Shown here one piece after another: positions 1 to 6,154 of a stretch of DNA of 10,782 nt. The notes under the pieces are model-generated. The model was not told where the DNA came from. It ran no database searches and saw only the letters and a program-made list of their open reading frames with translations. The position numbers and the translations under genes were made by a program. This DNA comes from Bacteroidota bacterium (GTDB lineage Bacteria; Bacteroidota; Bacteroidia; B-17B0; Aurantibacillaceae): NCBI GenBank assembly GCA_025359355.1, contig JANYGR010000066.1:1-10782 (forward strand), written 5' to 3'. Numbering within the stretch: the first letter of the stretch is position 1; each line of letters opens with the position of its first letter.

Positions 1-133
1 TTTACTAAATGGGTTGTATTAGATTAGATATTTTAGAGCAAGATTATAAACGTAGTGAGCATAAAATGTTTACTATAAAAAGTAGCTTGACTAAAAATAA
101 AACTAAAATAAACGTGCGTAGTGGTTACTTGTA
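1..133 (+). repeat. 133-bp direct repeat, left copy (Rhs cassette leader)
   Basis: Bases 1-133 are identical to 7219-7351 with no mismatch or gap. The copy is cut by the window edge, so the repeat may extend further left. It covers a few bases of leader, an in-frame TAA directly before the ATG, and the first ~41 codons of each Rhs tip gene. Identity stops abruptly at the codons for Y-x-Y-G, after which the two genes are related only at protein level. Confidence 0.97.
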
Positions 134-947
134 CGGATTTAATGGGAAGGAAAACGACAACGAAGTAAAAGGCGCAGGAAATAGTCAGGACTATGGAATG
201 AGGATTTATGACCCGCGTTTAGGAAGGTTTTTAAGTGTTGACCCTATTGGTTATGATTATCCTTGGAACTCTCCTTATGCTTTTGCTGAAAATGAACCTA
301 TTTCAAATATTGATTTAGATGGGCTTGAAAAAAAGAAAGGAAATTTCTTTGACGTTGCTAAATGCTTTAATCCCAATAAACGCCATAAACATCCAAATAG
401 TCATGTAAGTCATTTTGACTTACAAATATTAATAAGAAATCGTCATAGAAAAACTCATAAAGTAACTCGAAAAGAAGATATTGAAAAGAAACAAAACTCT
501 AATTTGCCTAATGATAAAAACAAACAGGCATTTGAACCAAAGGAATCTACTGAGCCACAAGGCGATAACGGACAAAAAAAGACACGAGATGGAGAGGTAA
601 CAGTCCCTTCTTTTTTCACAGCCTATGCGGATGGCGATGTATATAAGGATAAAAACAGTACTGAATTTCGTGGAGATGTTGGAGCTGGAACTAAATTGAT
701 GAAAGACGTTGATAATGTTTTAAAAACATTTGAAAATAAAGATGATGCCGAATTAGTCATTACTATAGGTGGTGGTAGTAGTGTTAGTGAGGAAGTAAAA
801 AAAGCACGAGGAGAATCTATTAAAAAAGAGTTAGAAAGCAAAGGATTTAAAGGACAAATTAGCGTTACAACGACAAACGATAATGTGCCAGCAGTACAAA
901 TAATGGGATCAGATGGAGAAAAGAAAACAAATACTAAAAAGGAATAA
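9..947 (+). CDS. Orphan Rhs-core protein with unknown C-terminal tip (cassette 1)
   Basis: A 312-residue free-standing Rhs tip. Residues 1-42 (starting MGCIRLDILEQDY) are a leader shared exactly with the gene at 7227. Residues ~42-105 are the Rhs repeat-associated core: YGFNGKENDNE, GNSQDYG, MRIYDPRLGRFLSVDP and NIDLDG. Full-length Rhs proteins carry many YD repeats before this core; here they are absent. The TAA at 6-8 is in frame just before the ATG, so this is a short gene rather than the end of a long one. The tip (from ~106) begins with a basic, low-complexity linker and ends in an alternating beta/alpha pattern (ELVITIGGG, then an amphipathic helix, then QISVTTT) that faintly recalls OmpA-like domains but lacks the usual peptidoglycan-binding Asp/Arg signature. 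Tip activity is not recognised. The stop lies inside the next gene. Confidence 0.85.
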   Translation: MGCIRLDILEQDYKRSEHKMFTIKSSLTKNKTKINVRSGYLYGFNGKENDNEVKGAGNSQDYGMRIYDPRLGRFLSVDPIGYDYPWNSPYAFAENEPISNIDLDGLEKKKGNFFDVAKCFNPNKRHKHPNSHVSHFDLQILIRNRHRKTHKVTRKEDIEKKQNSNLPNDKNKQAFEPKESTEPQGDNGQKKTRDGEVTVPSFFTAYADGDVYKDKNSTEFRGDVGAGTKLMKDVDNVLKTFENKDDAELVITIGGGSSVSEEVKKARGESIKKELESKGFKGQISVTTTNDNVPAVQIMGSDGEKKTNTKKE

Positions 948-1518
948 AATATTTGTTTTTTCGATTATATTATTTTGTTTAGAGATGTCATTTACTTCCA
1001 TAAAACAAGATAACATTTATAAGGAAAAAGAAATAATTGTTTGGAATGAAAACAATAAACTTAAATGGGATTATTTTAAAGGTAAAGTCCCTGAATCTAA
1101 ATATGGCGCTATAACTTGTAGCACCATATATTCTAAATTTGAAAGTGGTAATTTTTTAATACTTAATACCAGAGCTTGTTTTGTAAAAAAAGAATCTTGG
1201 CATAAAGATGGATATTCTATTGCTTATTATTTAAACCACGAACAAAAACATTTTGACATAACGGAAATTTATGCGAGAAAGCTACGGAAAACGCTAACAG
1301 ATACAGTTTTTAAAACCGAAACAATCGCTAAGAAAGAGATTAATAGAATAATACGAAGTAACAATAAGGCTCTTAATGATTATCAAGATTTATATGATAA
1401 AGAAACAAATCATTCGATAAATAAAGAAAATCAATCTTTGTGGGATAAGAAAATTGATGAGGAGTTGAAATCTTTAAGTAACTATACAAAGAATATAGTT
1501 GAAATAAAAATTAATTAA
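913..1518 (+). CDS. Predicted secreted DUF922-type zinc metalloprotease
   Basis: A 201-residue protein starting inside the end of the Rhs tip gene (35-bp overlap), which suggests co-translation. Residues 1-29 form a Sec-type signal peptide: a basic n-region (MEKRKQILKRNK) and a hydrophobic core (IFVFSIILF), with no clear lipobox. The mature part matches what I know of the DUF922 family in Bacteroidota: LKWDYFKGKVP near residue 50, YGAIT near 64, then HEQKHFDITEIYARKLRK from residue 109. H109, E110 and H113 make an HExxH zinc site. A late ETNHSINKENQ segment (164-174) also fits. A periplasmic peptidase is inferred. Immunity genes usually sit directly after Rhs tips; a protease there is unusual and may be a maturation factor, a second effector, or an unrelated passenger. 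Confidence 0.75.
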   Translation: MEKRKQILKRNKIFVFSIILFCLEMSFTSIKQDNIYKEKEIIVWNENNKLKWDYFKGKVPESKYGAITCSTIYSKFESGNFLILNTRACFVKKESWHKDGYSIAYYLNHEQKHFDITEIYARKLRKTLTDTVFKTETIAKKEINRIIRSNNKALNDYQDLYDKETNHSINKENQSLWDKKIDEELKSLSNYTKNIVEIKIN

Positions 1519-1970
1519 CCCGCTGTTCAGGATATGCGTTAACGCCACACACAGGCTGCGCTGGATTTTGTGAGTAGGCAATGAGCGAGGCTAATCCTGC
1601 GTTGTATTAATTTTTAATATAAATGCTCCGCTTCCGCTTTATTATGCTCCGCCCTCACGGTTTTTTTTATTAATCCTAGCGGTTTTTTTTAATAATATTA
1701 TAATTATAAATAATTTAATTTTTATATAAAAAGTTATACGCTACGCTCGCAAAGCTCACTGCTATTTGGTTGTAGCGAAGTTATTTTTTGAAAAGGTTTG
1801 TTTTATTTTTAATGAAATATTTTTTAAACTCACTTCGTTCGTTGTTATTTTTTTATGATTTAGTTTATTTATTTTAAGCTCGCTTTGCTCGCAAATTATT
1901 TATATAAGTTTGTAGTATATTTTGGTGTTAGTTTAGTTTTGATGTTTCACAAACTTTTGTAACATAAAAT

Positions 1971-1978
1971 TATATTTG
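1971..1978 (+). promoter_or_regulatory. Candidate Bacteroidota -7 box
   Basis: TATATTTG matches the TAnnTTTG -7 consensus of Bacteroidota sigma-ABfr promoters. A TTTC ~22 bp upstream (1945-1948) is only a poor -33 element. The next plausible gene downstream on this strand starts at 3422, so a transcript from here would first cross the hairpin-rich region. Confidence 0.3.
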
Positions 1979-2203
1979 TACAAAAAGCCAACAACAGCCC
2001 AACATCTGCAACAAAACGCAAACTACAATTTAAAAATAATGAAAATTTTAAATTAAGAGGTTTTAAAATCCTTGGTATAAATCCACGTTTTTTTCTTCGC
2101 TTTAAACTTCGCTTTTTTTCCTTCGCAGAGTTCAACGCTTTTATTTGGTTTTTTACTTTGGCAAGCCAGTAAAAGTTTTTGTTTTTTTTGCCCATTTTTT
2201 TTA

Positions 2204-2216
2204 ACGCCTAAGGCGT
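2204..2216. repeat. Short perfect palindrome
   Basis: ACGCCT-A-AGGCGT gives a 6-bp stem with a single central base. It lies right beside an inverted copy of the AAAATGGGCAAAAAA word (2184-2198, minus strand). Confidence 0.6.
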
Positions 2217-2340
2217 CAAATTTTTCTTTTAAAATAGGCGTTTTGTGTGCTTCAAATTGTGCTTAAATAAAACTTATTAACAAATACCTTAAATGCTTTG
2301 TATTGCTTTGCCTGTGGCGTTTTGGTGCGTTTTGTTTTTT

Positions 2341-2382
2341 ATTTTTAAACCCTTTCTCTGCAAGCCTTTTGAGGGGTTTTGA
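2341..2382 (+). repeat. 42-bp perfect inverted repeat, left arm
   Basis: The reverse complement of this stretch is identical to 3298-3339 over 42 bases. It includes CCCTTTCTCTGCAAGCC and the complement of CAAAACCCCTCAAAAGG. The arms enclose 915 bp containing both cloverleaf palindromes. Similarity stops sharply on both sides of the arms. Confidence 0.97.
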
Positions 2383-2476
2383 AAAACCAAAAACCACACC
2401 CAAAAAATAAAAAATAAAATAAAAAAACAGAACGAAAAAAAAGGAACGAAAAAAAACAAACCACAACCTAAAATAA

Positions 2477-2569
2477 CCGTGTGCGTAAAGTTTGCGTTAT
2501 GCTTTGCATAACAAGCCATTTAAAAAATGGCTAAAGCCACAGCGTGGCTTGCAAACTTTACGCACACGG
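2477..2569. repeat. Cloverleaf palindrome, copy 1
   Basis: An outer 19-bp perfect stem (2477-2495 with 2551-2569, CCGTGTGCGTAAAG...) closes a junction of three further perfect hairpins set side by side: GTTATGC/GCATAAC (2496-2512, loop TTT), AGCCATTT/AAATGGCT (2514-2532, loop AAA) and AAGCCAC/GTGGCTT (2534-2550, loop AGC). Only 2513 and 2533 are unpaired between arms. Beyond the outer stem, TAAAATAA and its complement extend the pairing after a 2-nt bulge. This is a four-way, tRNA-shaped fold that could form in single-stranded DNA or RNA. It is not a tRNA: the T-loop and anticodon-arm hallmarks are missing. Confidence 0.93.
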
Positions 2570-2626
2570 CTTTATTTTATGCTGTTGGTTTTTGGTTATT
2601 AGTTTTTAAAAATGAGGCTCAATATA

Positions 2627-2654
2627 AAAATGGGCAAAAAAAATGGGTAAAAAA
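2627..2654 (+). repeat. AAAATGGGCAAAAAA word, exact copy plus variant
   Basis: AAAATGGGCAAAAAA at 2627-2641 is followed at once by AAAATGGGTAAAAAA at 2640-2654. Other exact copies are at 2991-3005, 3009-3023 and 3089-3103, with an inverted one at 2184-2198. Each contains an ATG that would begin Met-Gly-Lys-Lys. The role is unknown: iteron-like binding sites or repeated translation starts are both possible. Confidence 0.6.
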
Positions 2655-2679
2655 ATAAAATGGAAAAAAACAAAAATAC

Positions 2680-2710
2680 TGTGCCTGCCAACCCGCCAAC
2701 GGCAGGCACA
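2680..2710. repeat. GC-rich hairpin between the cloverleaves
   Basis: A perfect 10-bp stem TGTGCCTGCC / GGCAGGCACA (2680-2689 with 2701-2710) around an 11-base loop (AACCCGCCAAC). It is strikingly GC-rich against its AT-rich surroundings. No T-run follows, so it is not a standard terminator. Confidence 0.85.
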
Positions 2711-2783
2711 AAACGCTGTCGCAATTAATCAACGCTTTTTTTTAGAACAGCCACCAAAAAAAATAAAACTAAAAACAAAATAA

Positions 2784-2878
2784 CCGTGTGCGCAAAGTTT
2801 GCGCTATGCTTTGCATAGCAAGCAATTTAAAAAATTGCTAAAACCACTTTTTGTGGTTTGCAAACTTTGCGCACACGG
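2784..2878. repeat. Cloverleaf palindrome, copy 2
   Basis: Same architecture as the copy at 2477. The outer 19-bp stem is 2784-2802 with 2860-2878. The inner hairpins are GCTATGC/GCATAGC (2803-2819, loop TTT), AGCAATTT/AAATTGCT (2821-2839, loop AAA) and AAACCAC/GTGGTTT (2841-2859, loop TTTTT). Every stem difference from copy 1 is matched on the opposite strand of the stem, so all four stems remain perfect. Only the third loop differs in length (5 versus 3 bases). AAAATAACCGTGTGCG at the left foot is shared by both copies. Confidence 0.93.
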
Positions 2879-2931
2879 TTTTATTTTATTTTTGTTTGTT
2901 TTTTTCTTTGCTCTTAAAATGTATTGTAATC

Positions 2932-2976
2932 AATCATTTATAATGATTATAAAAAATTAAGGTTTTTAAACCTTAA
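2932..2976. repeat. Two small hairpins
   Basis: AATCATT/AATGATT (2932-2948, loop TAT) and TTAAGGTTT/AAACCTTAA (2957-2976, loop TT). Both are perfect and similar in size to the arms of the cloverleaves. Confidence 0.7.
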
Positions 2977-2990
2977 CAATTGTAAAAAAG

Positions 2991-3023
2991 AAAATGGGCA
3001 AAAAAAAGAAAATGGGCAAAAAA
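2991..3023 (+). repeat. Two tandem AAAATGGGCAAAAAA words
   Basis: Exact copies at 2991-3005 and 3009-3023. An open frame from the first ATG (2994) runs 26 codons to TAA at 3072-3074 (MGKKKKMGKKVMCSQ...). Nothing else supports it as a gene. Confidence 0.6.
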
Positions 3024-3024
3024 G

Positions 3025-3071
3025 TAATGTGTAGCCAAAAGCTACAATTACTATGCGTTGCAAAGCAACGC
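3025..3071. repeat. Two adjacent hairpins
   Basis: TGTAGC/GCTACA (3030-3046, loop CAAAA), extended by TAAT/ATTA after a one-base bulge at 3029, then GCGTTGC/GCAACGC (3055-3071, loop AAA). The second has the same 7-bp stem and 3-base loop size as the first cloverleaf arm. Confidence 0.75.
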
Positions 3072-3088
3072 TAAACAATGCTATTGAA

Positions 3089-3103
3089 AAAATGGGCAAA
3101 AAA
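3089..3103 (+). repeat. AAAATGGGCAAAAAA word
   Basis: Another exact copy of the repeated word. An open Lys-rich frame begins at its ATG (3092) and runs to 3286 without a recognisable domain. Between 3117 and 3185 there are further short self-complementary words, such as GTAAAG/CTTTAC (3126/3143) and GCTTA/TAAGC (3152/3160). Confidence 0.55.
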
Positions 3104-3297
3104 ATAAAATTGATTATAAGCTATTGTAAAGTGTTAAAAATGCTTTACGTGGCTTATTGTAAGCTAAAGCATAAATTACGCTTAAAACAGGCTACAAATA
3201 CTAAAAACCACCAGCCAAAAACTAACAAGCCAAAAACAAAAAACTCAATAAAAAAAAAGCGAAAAAACCACCACCAAAAACCCTAAAAACCAATCCA

Positions 3298-3339
3298 TCA
3301 AAACCCCTCAAAAGGCTTGCAGAGAAAGGGTTTAAAAAT
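3298..3339 (-). repeat. 42-bp perfect inverted repeat, right arm
   Basis: Exact reverse complement of 2341-2382. It ends 82 bases before the start codon of the ATPase gene, so the DNA between the arms lies just upstream of the module's genes. With recombinases encoded nearby, inversion of the 915-bp segment is a possibility. A dimer-type replication or structural role is another. Confidence 0.97.
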
Positions 3340-3421
3340 TGTGTGTGTTTATATTTATATTTTTTATAACATATATTTTTTAGGTGCTTTGATTACTATT
3401 AACCAATTAAAAAAATATATT

Positions 3422-5080
3422 ATGAAACAATTATTTATCACAAACCCCCATTTTATTACCTACAAGCACGATAAACTAACCTTTGATATTTTGGGCGGTA
3501 TTGATATTGCACAAGTAGAACGCTTAATTTGTACGCTTCGTATAAGCTATGGCGAATATCCGCCATTACGCACCACGCTTGATTTATACAACGATACACA
3601 AACCGAAAAACTAATGCGAACCCTTTGCGATAAATGGGAACTCAAATTATTAGATGTATCGGGCGTTTTAAATGATTTAACATTGCAATTAGAAGAATAC
3701 CGTTTACAAGAACTTAGATTTATTGGTAAACAAAAACTACACAACTTTGAATTAAGCGACGAAGAGCAAACAAAAGCTACCTTATTTTTAAAAGAAAAAA
3801 ATGTATTAACCGAACTCACTAAAAACCTCAATATTACTGGCGTTTTAGGCGAAGACGAAAACGCATTGATTTTATTTTTAACACTCGCATCTTATAAATA
3901 TAATAATCCTTTTAGCGTTATATGTTTAGCAAAATCGGCAATTGGTAAAAGTTACCTTTTACAAAAACTAAAAGAATGTATGCCAATAGGCAGTTTTAGT
4001 TTTCATAGCCGAATATCAACAAACGCACTTTATTATTTTGATAGCAATACAATACACCAAAAAGCCTTATTGATAGAAGATTTAGAATGGACAACACAAA
4101 TGTTATCGCCACTTGCAACCCTGCAAAGCCAAGGCAGGCTTGCCAATACAAGAGCCACAAAAGATAAAGACGGAATGTTGCACTCAACAACGTTTGAAGT
4201 TGTAGCAAATTTATGTTTGGTTGCGTGTGCATATAGCGATAAAAATGTAGAAGAAATGAGTTTACCTTTTTTATGTGTAAACCTTAATCATAGCACATTA
4301 CAAGATATTGCAATTATGGATTATCAAAAAAAATGCAAAGCAGGTTTAATATTAAACGAAGAAATAAAAGCCACACAAAAACAATTACAAAATGTTATTG
4401 CAAGCCTTCAAAATGTAAGTATAATTAACCCTTTTGCAACCTTTATAAATTTGCCCGATGATGTGGCATATCCACGTAAATCACTTTTATTATTATTAAA
4501 CTTTATAGAAATTATAACATACTTTTTTCAATACCAACGAGAGCAACACACTAACAAAGAAACAGGCGAAATTTATATAAAAACACAACCGCAAGATATT
4601 GAACTCGCTTTTGTATTATTAAAAAATCATTTGTTCCGTAGAGCTGATGAATTAAGCACATCTGCAAGAGGCTTTTATACGTGGCTTACAGCCTTTTTAA
4701 CCGAAGCTAAAACAAATACGTTTACAGCACTTGACATACGCAAAATAAAACGCATACACCCACGCACGTTAAACAGGTATTTACAAGAATTAAAATTATT
4801 TAGTTACGTTCAAATTAGTGGCGGAAACAAACACCGTGAAGGCTTTATTTATAAAACAACAAACTTTGGAAATCAAACCGATGCACAGAGTAAGATAGAA
4901 CAAGCCTTACAAGACACTTTAAAAAATATATGGGAACAACATAATAAAGCAAATATTGAAGCTATTACACCGCTTGTAATAAGTAAAGCCGAAGTTAAAG
5001 TACCGACAATGAAAAACACAAAACCAAAAATTGAAACTCCGCAAATAAATAATACAACAAACGAACCTATAACAAGTTAG
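3422..5080 (+). CDS. Helicase-like P-loop ATPase with C-terminal winged helix
   Basis: 552 residues from the ATG at 3422. An in-frame ATG at 3317 would start within the inverted repeat and adds a Tyr/Ile-rich stretch that looks non-coding, so I prefer MKQLFITNPHF. A Walker A motif A-K-S-A-I-G-K-S sits at residues 170-177, a Walker B-like ALLIED at 215-220 and a sensor-like ACAYSDKN near 268. The order 'GKSYL ... NALYYF ... LLIEDLE ... LQSQGRL ... T.KD' resembles the ATPase half of Bacteroidota toprim/CHC2 primase-helicase proteins. The zinc-finger and toprim parts are missing. Around 420-490 a region with RTLNRYLQELKLF and then GFIYKTT looks like a winged helix. Replication initiation or DNA unwinding for the element is inferred. 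An AT-rich TATATTTT (3372) may be its promoter. Confidence 0.65.
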   Translation: MKQLFITNPHFITYKHDKLTFDILGGIDIAQVERLICTLRISYGEYPPLRTTLDLYNDTQTEKLMRTLCDKWELKLLDVSGVLNDLTLQLEEYRLQELRFIGKQKLHNFELSDEEQTKATLFLKEKNVLTELTKNLNITGVLGEDENALILFLTLASYKYNNPFSVICLAKSAIGKSYLLQKLKECMPIGSFSFHSRISTNALYYFDSNTIHQKALLIEDLEWTTQMLSPLATLQSQGRLANTRATKDKDGMLHSTTFEVVANLCLVACAYSDKNVEEMSLPFLCVNLNHSTLQDIAIMDYQKKCKAGLILNEEIKATQKQLQNVIASLQNVSIINPFATFINLPDDVAYPRKSLLLLLNFIEIITYFFQYQREQHTNKETGEIYIKTQPQDIELAFVLLKNHLFRRADELSTSARGFYTWLTAFLTEAKTNTFTALDIRKIKRIHPRTLNRYLQELKLFSYVQISGGNKHREGFIYKTTNFGNQTDAQSKIEQALQDTLKNIWEQHNKANIEAITPLVISKAEVKVPTMKNTKPKIETPQINNTTNEPITS

Positions 5081-5108
5081 ACAGTTAGCCAAATACAACA
5101 AACCAACT

Positions 5109-5136
5109 CTAAAGCCACCGTTAAACGTGGCTTTAG
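5109..5136. repeat. Intergenic hairpin between ATPase and recombinase genes
   Basis: CTAAAGCCAC / GTGGCTTTAG (5109-5118 with 5127-5136) with an 8-base loop. No T-run follows, so it is not a classic terminator. It could be an attenuator or a protein-binding site. The arm CTAAAGCCAC also occurs at the third cloverleaf arm (2531-2540). Confidence 0.75.
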
Positions 5137-5199
5137 TAGTTAGACGACATTAAAAACAAAAAAAGATAAAATAAAATTATCAAAAAAAATTATTACAAA

Positions 5200-6135
5200 A
5201 TGCAAAACTTTATAAATTATTTACAAAGTAAAAATCATACTCCAAAAACGCAAAAAGCGTATTTGTATAGCGTAAATTTATTTATACTATGGTATAAAAA
5301 CGAACTCATAAACTGCCTTAAAAAAGATATATTAAAGTATTTAGAATATTTACAAAACAATAAACACCAACAAAATATTACACGTAAAAACGCACTCATA
5401 GCCCTAAACCACTACTTTACATTTTTATATACAAACCAATTAATTACACAAAACCCTTGCTTATTAATTAATATTAGAGGCACAAAAAAACGTAGCCTTT
5501 ATGTTATTTATACAACCGAAGAGCTAAATAATTTATACGATAATTACTACAACATATTTATAAAAAACTACGATAATAAGCGCATACCAAAAAACCAACA
5601 ACAACAAAATTATTTAAGCAGGCAACGTAATTATATAATGCTTGGTTTATTAATATATCAAGGTTTATCAACTAGCGAACTACAAAACATAACTATTGCA
5701 GATGTTGATTTAAACAAAGCAAATATTAAAATTACAGGCAGTAAAAAAAGTAATGCACGCACATTGCCACTAAACGCTACCCAAATAGGAGCATTACTAA
5801 ATTACATAAATAATATACGAGAATTATTTTTTAAATATTGCGAACCAACCGATAATTTATTTTGTTGTTTGCCCGAAAGTAGCAAGCAAAAAACCAATGC
5901 TACAAACTTAATGCACATTTTTAAACCATTAACAAAACAAGTAAAAAGCATTGATAAAAAATTAGAAAACTTTAAACACATACGAGCAAGTGTAATAACA
6001 CACTGGTTAAAAATAGATGGCTTACGCAAAGCACAATACAAAGCAGGACACCGATATATAAGCAGTACCGAAAACTATTTACCAAATAACCTTGATGGAT
6101 TAATTGATGATATAACAAAATTTAATCCGTTTTAA
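5200..6135 (+). CDS. Atypical tyrosine recombinase (first of pair)
   Basis: A 311-residue integrase/XerC-D-type protein. The N-terminal SAM-like, core-binding part (1-~95) has PKTQKAYLYSVNLFILWY; the catalytic part follows. The first catalytic Arg, normally in GLRxxE, is replaced by Ser (GLSTSE, S157). The HxxR box reads KHIR, so the His is one residue off its place (H260, R262). A lysine (GSKKSNAR, 182-183), AGH (H284) and the Tyr in STENY (Y293) are kept. From memory, a Bacteroidota subfamily shares the 'IRASVITHWL' and 'AGHRYISSTE' signatures, so the changes look like a lineage trait rather than decay. It may be an accessory partner or act with altered chemistry. The ATG follows an A-rich leader; the next gene is 19 bp away. 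Confidence 0.85.
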   Translation: MQNFINYLQSKNHTPKTQKAYLYSVNLFILWYKNELINCLKKDILKYLEYLQNNKHQQNITRKNALIALNHYFTFLYTNQLITQNPCLLINIRGTKKRSLYVIYTTEELNNLYDNYYNIFIKNYDNKRIPKNQQQQNYLSRQRNYIMLGLLIYQGLSTSELQNITIADVDLNKANIKITGSKKSNARTLPLNATQIGALLNYINNIRELFFKYCEPTDNLFCCLPESSKQKTNATNLMHIFKPLTKQVKSIDKKLENFKHIRASVITHWLKIDGLRKAQYKAGHRYISSTENYLPNNLDGLIDDITKFNPF

Positions 6136-6154
6136 AAATTACATACTACTAAAA

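Larger units (their letters stand above)
1519..2340. other. Gene-free AT-rich stretch, left part of the putative element
   Basis: No convincing gene. The first ~140 bases are less AT-rich than the rest and hold a perfect palindrome GCGTTAACGC (1536-1545) and a repeated ATGCTCCGC (from 1624 and 1644). Two T8 runs follow at ~1661 and ~1683. From ~1740 to ~1900 words such as CGCTCGCAAAGCTC and GCTCGCTTTGCTCGC recur as short direct repeats. An open frame on the minus strand (2195-1947, 82 codons, Lys/Arg-rich, beginning MGKKNKNF) has no recognisable domain and is probably not a gene, although its start lies in a repeated word described separately. No tRNA or known RNA family is visible. Confidence 0.6.

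Noticed and set aside
623..841. Minus-strand open frame inside the first Rhs gene
   Set aside because: It is a shadow of the plus-strand coding sequence, with no leader or domain.
1519..1620. Integron attC-like site
   Set aside because: GTTAAC and TAACCC words are present, but I could not find the paired R/L boxes and the imperfect hairpin of an attC, and the recombinases lack an evident IntI-specific insertion.
1947..2195. 82-codon minus-strand frame (MGKKNKNF...)
   Set aside because: It is basic with no known domain, and its start is a copy of the repeated word. Not enough to call a gene, though it is mentioned in the non-coding entry.
2263..2519. Two overlapping minus-strand open frames rich in Phe
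   Set aside because: They are translations of poly-A/T tracts and of the inverted repeat and cloverleaf arm. No protein features.
2477..2878. tRNA genes
   Set aside because: The cloverleaf shape invites it, but the outer stem is 19 bp and the arms have 3-base loops (5 in one). There is no anticodon loop, T-loop or CCA-like end.
2477..3071. CRISPR array
   Set aside because: Only two ~94-bp structured repeats with an unrelated, longer gap, no regular spacer series and no cas gene.
3053..3286. 77-codon plus-strand open frame (MRCKATLNNAIEK...)
   Set aside because: It is Lys/Asn/Pro-rich low complexity, runs through hairpins and poly-A words, has no domain and no leader. It is best read as non-coding DNA.
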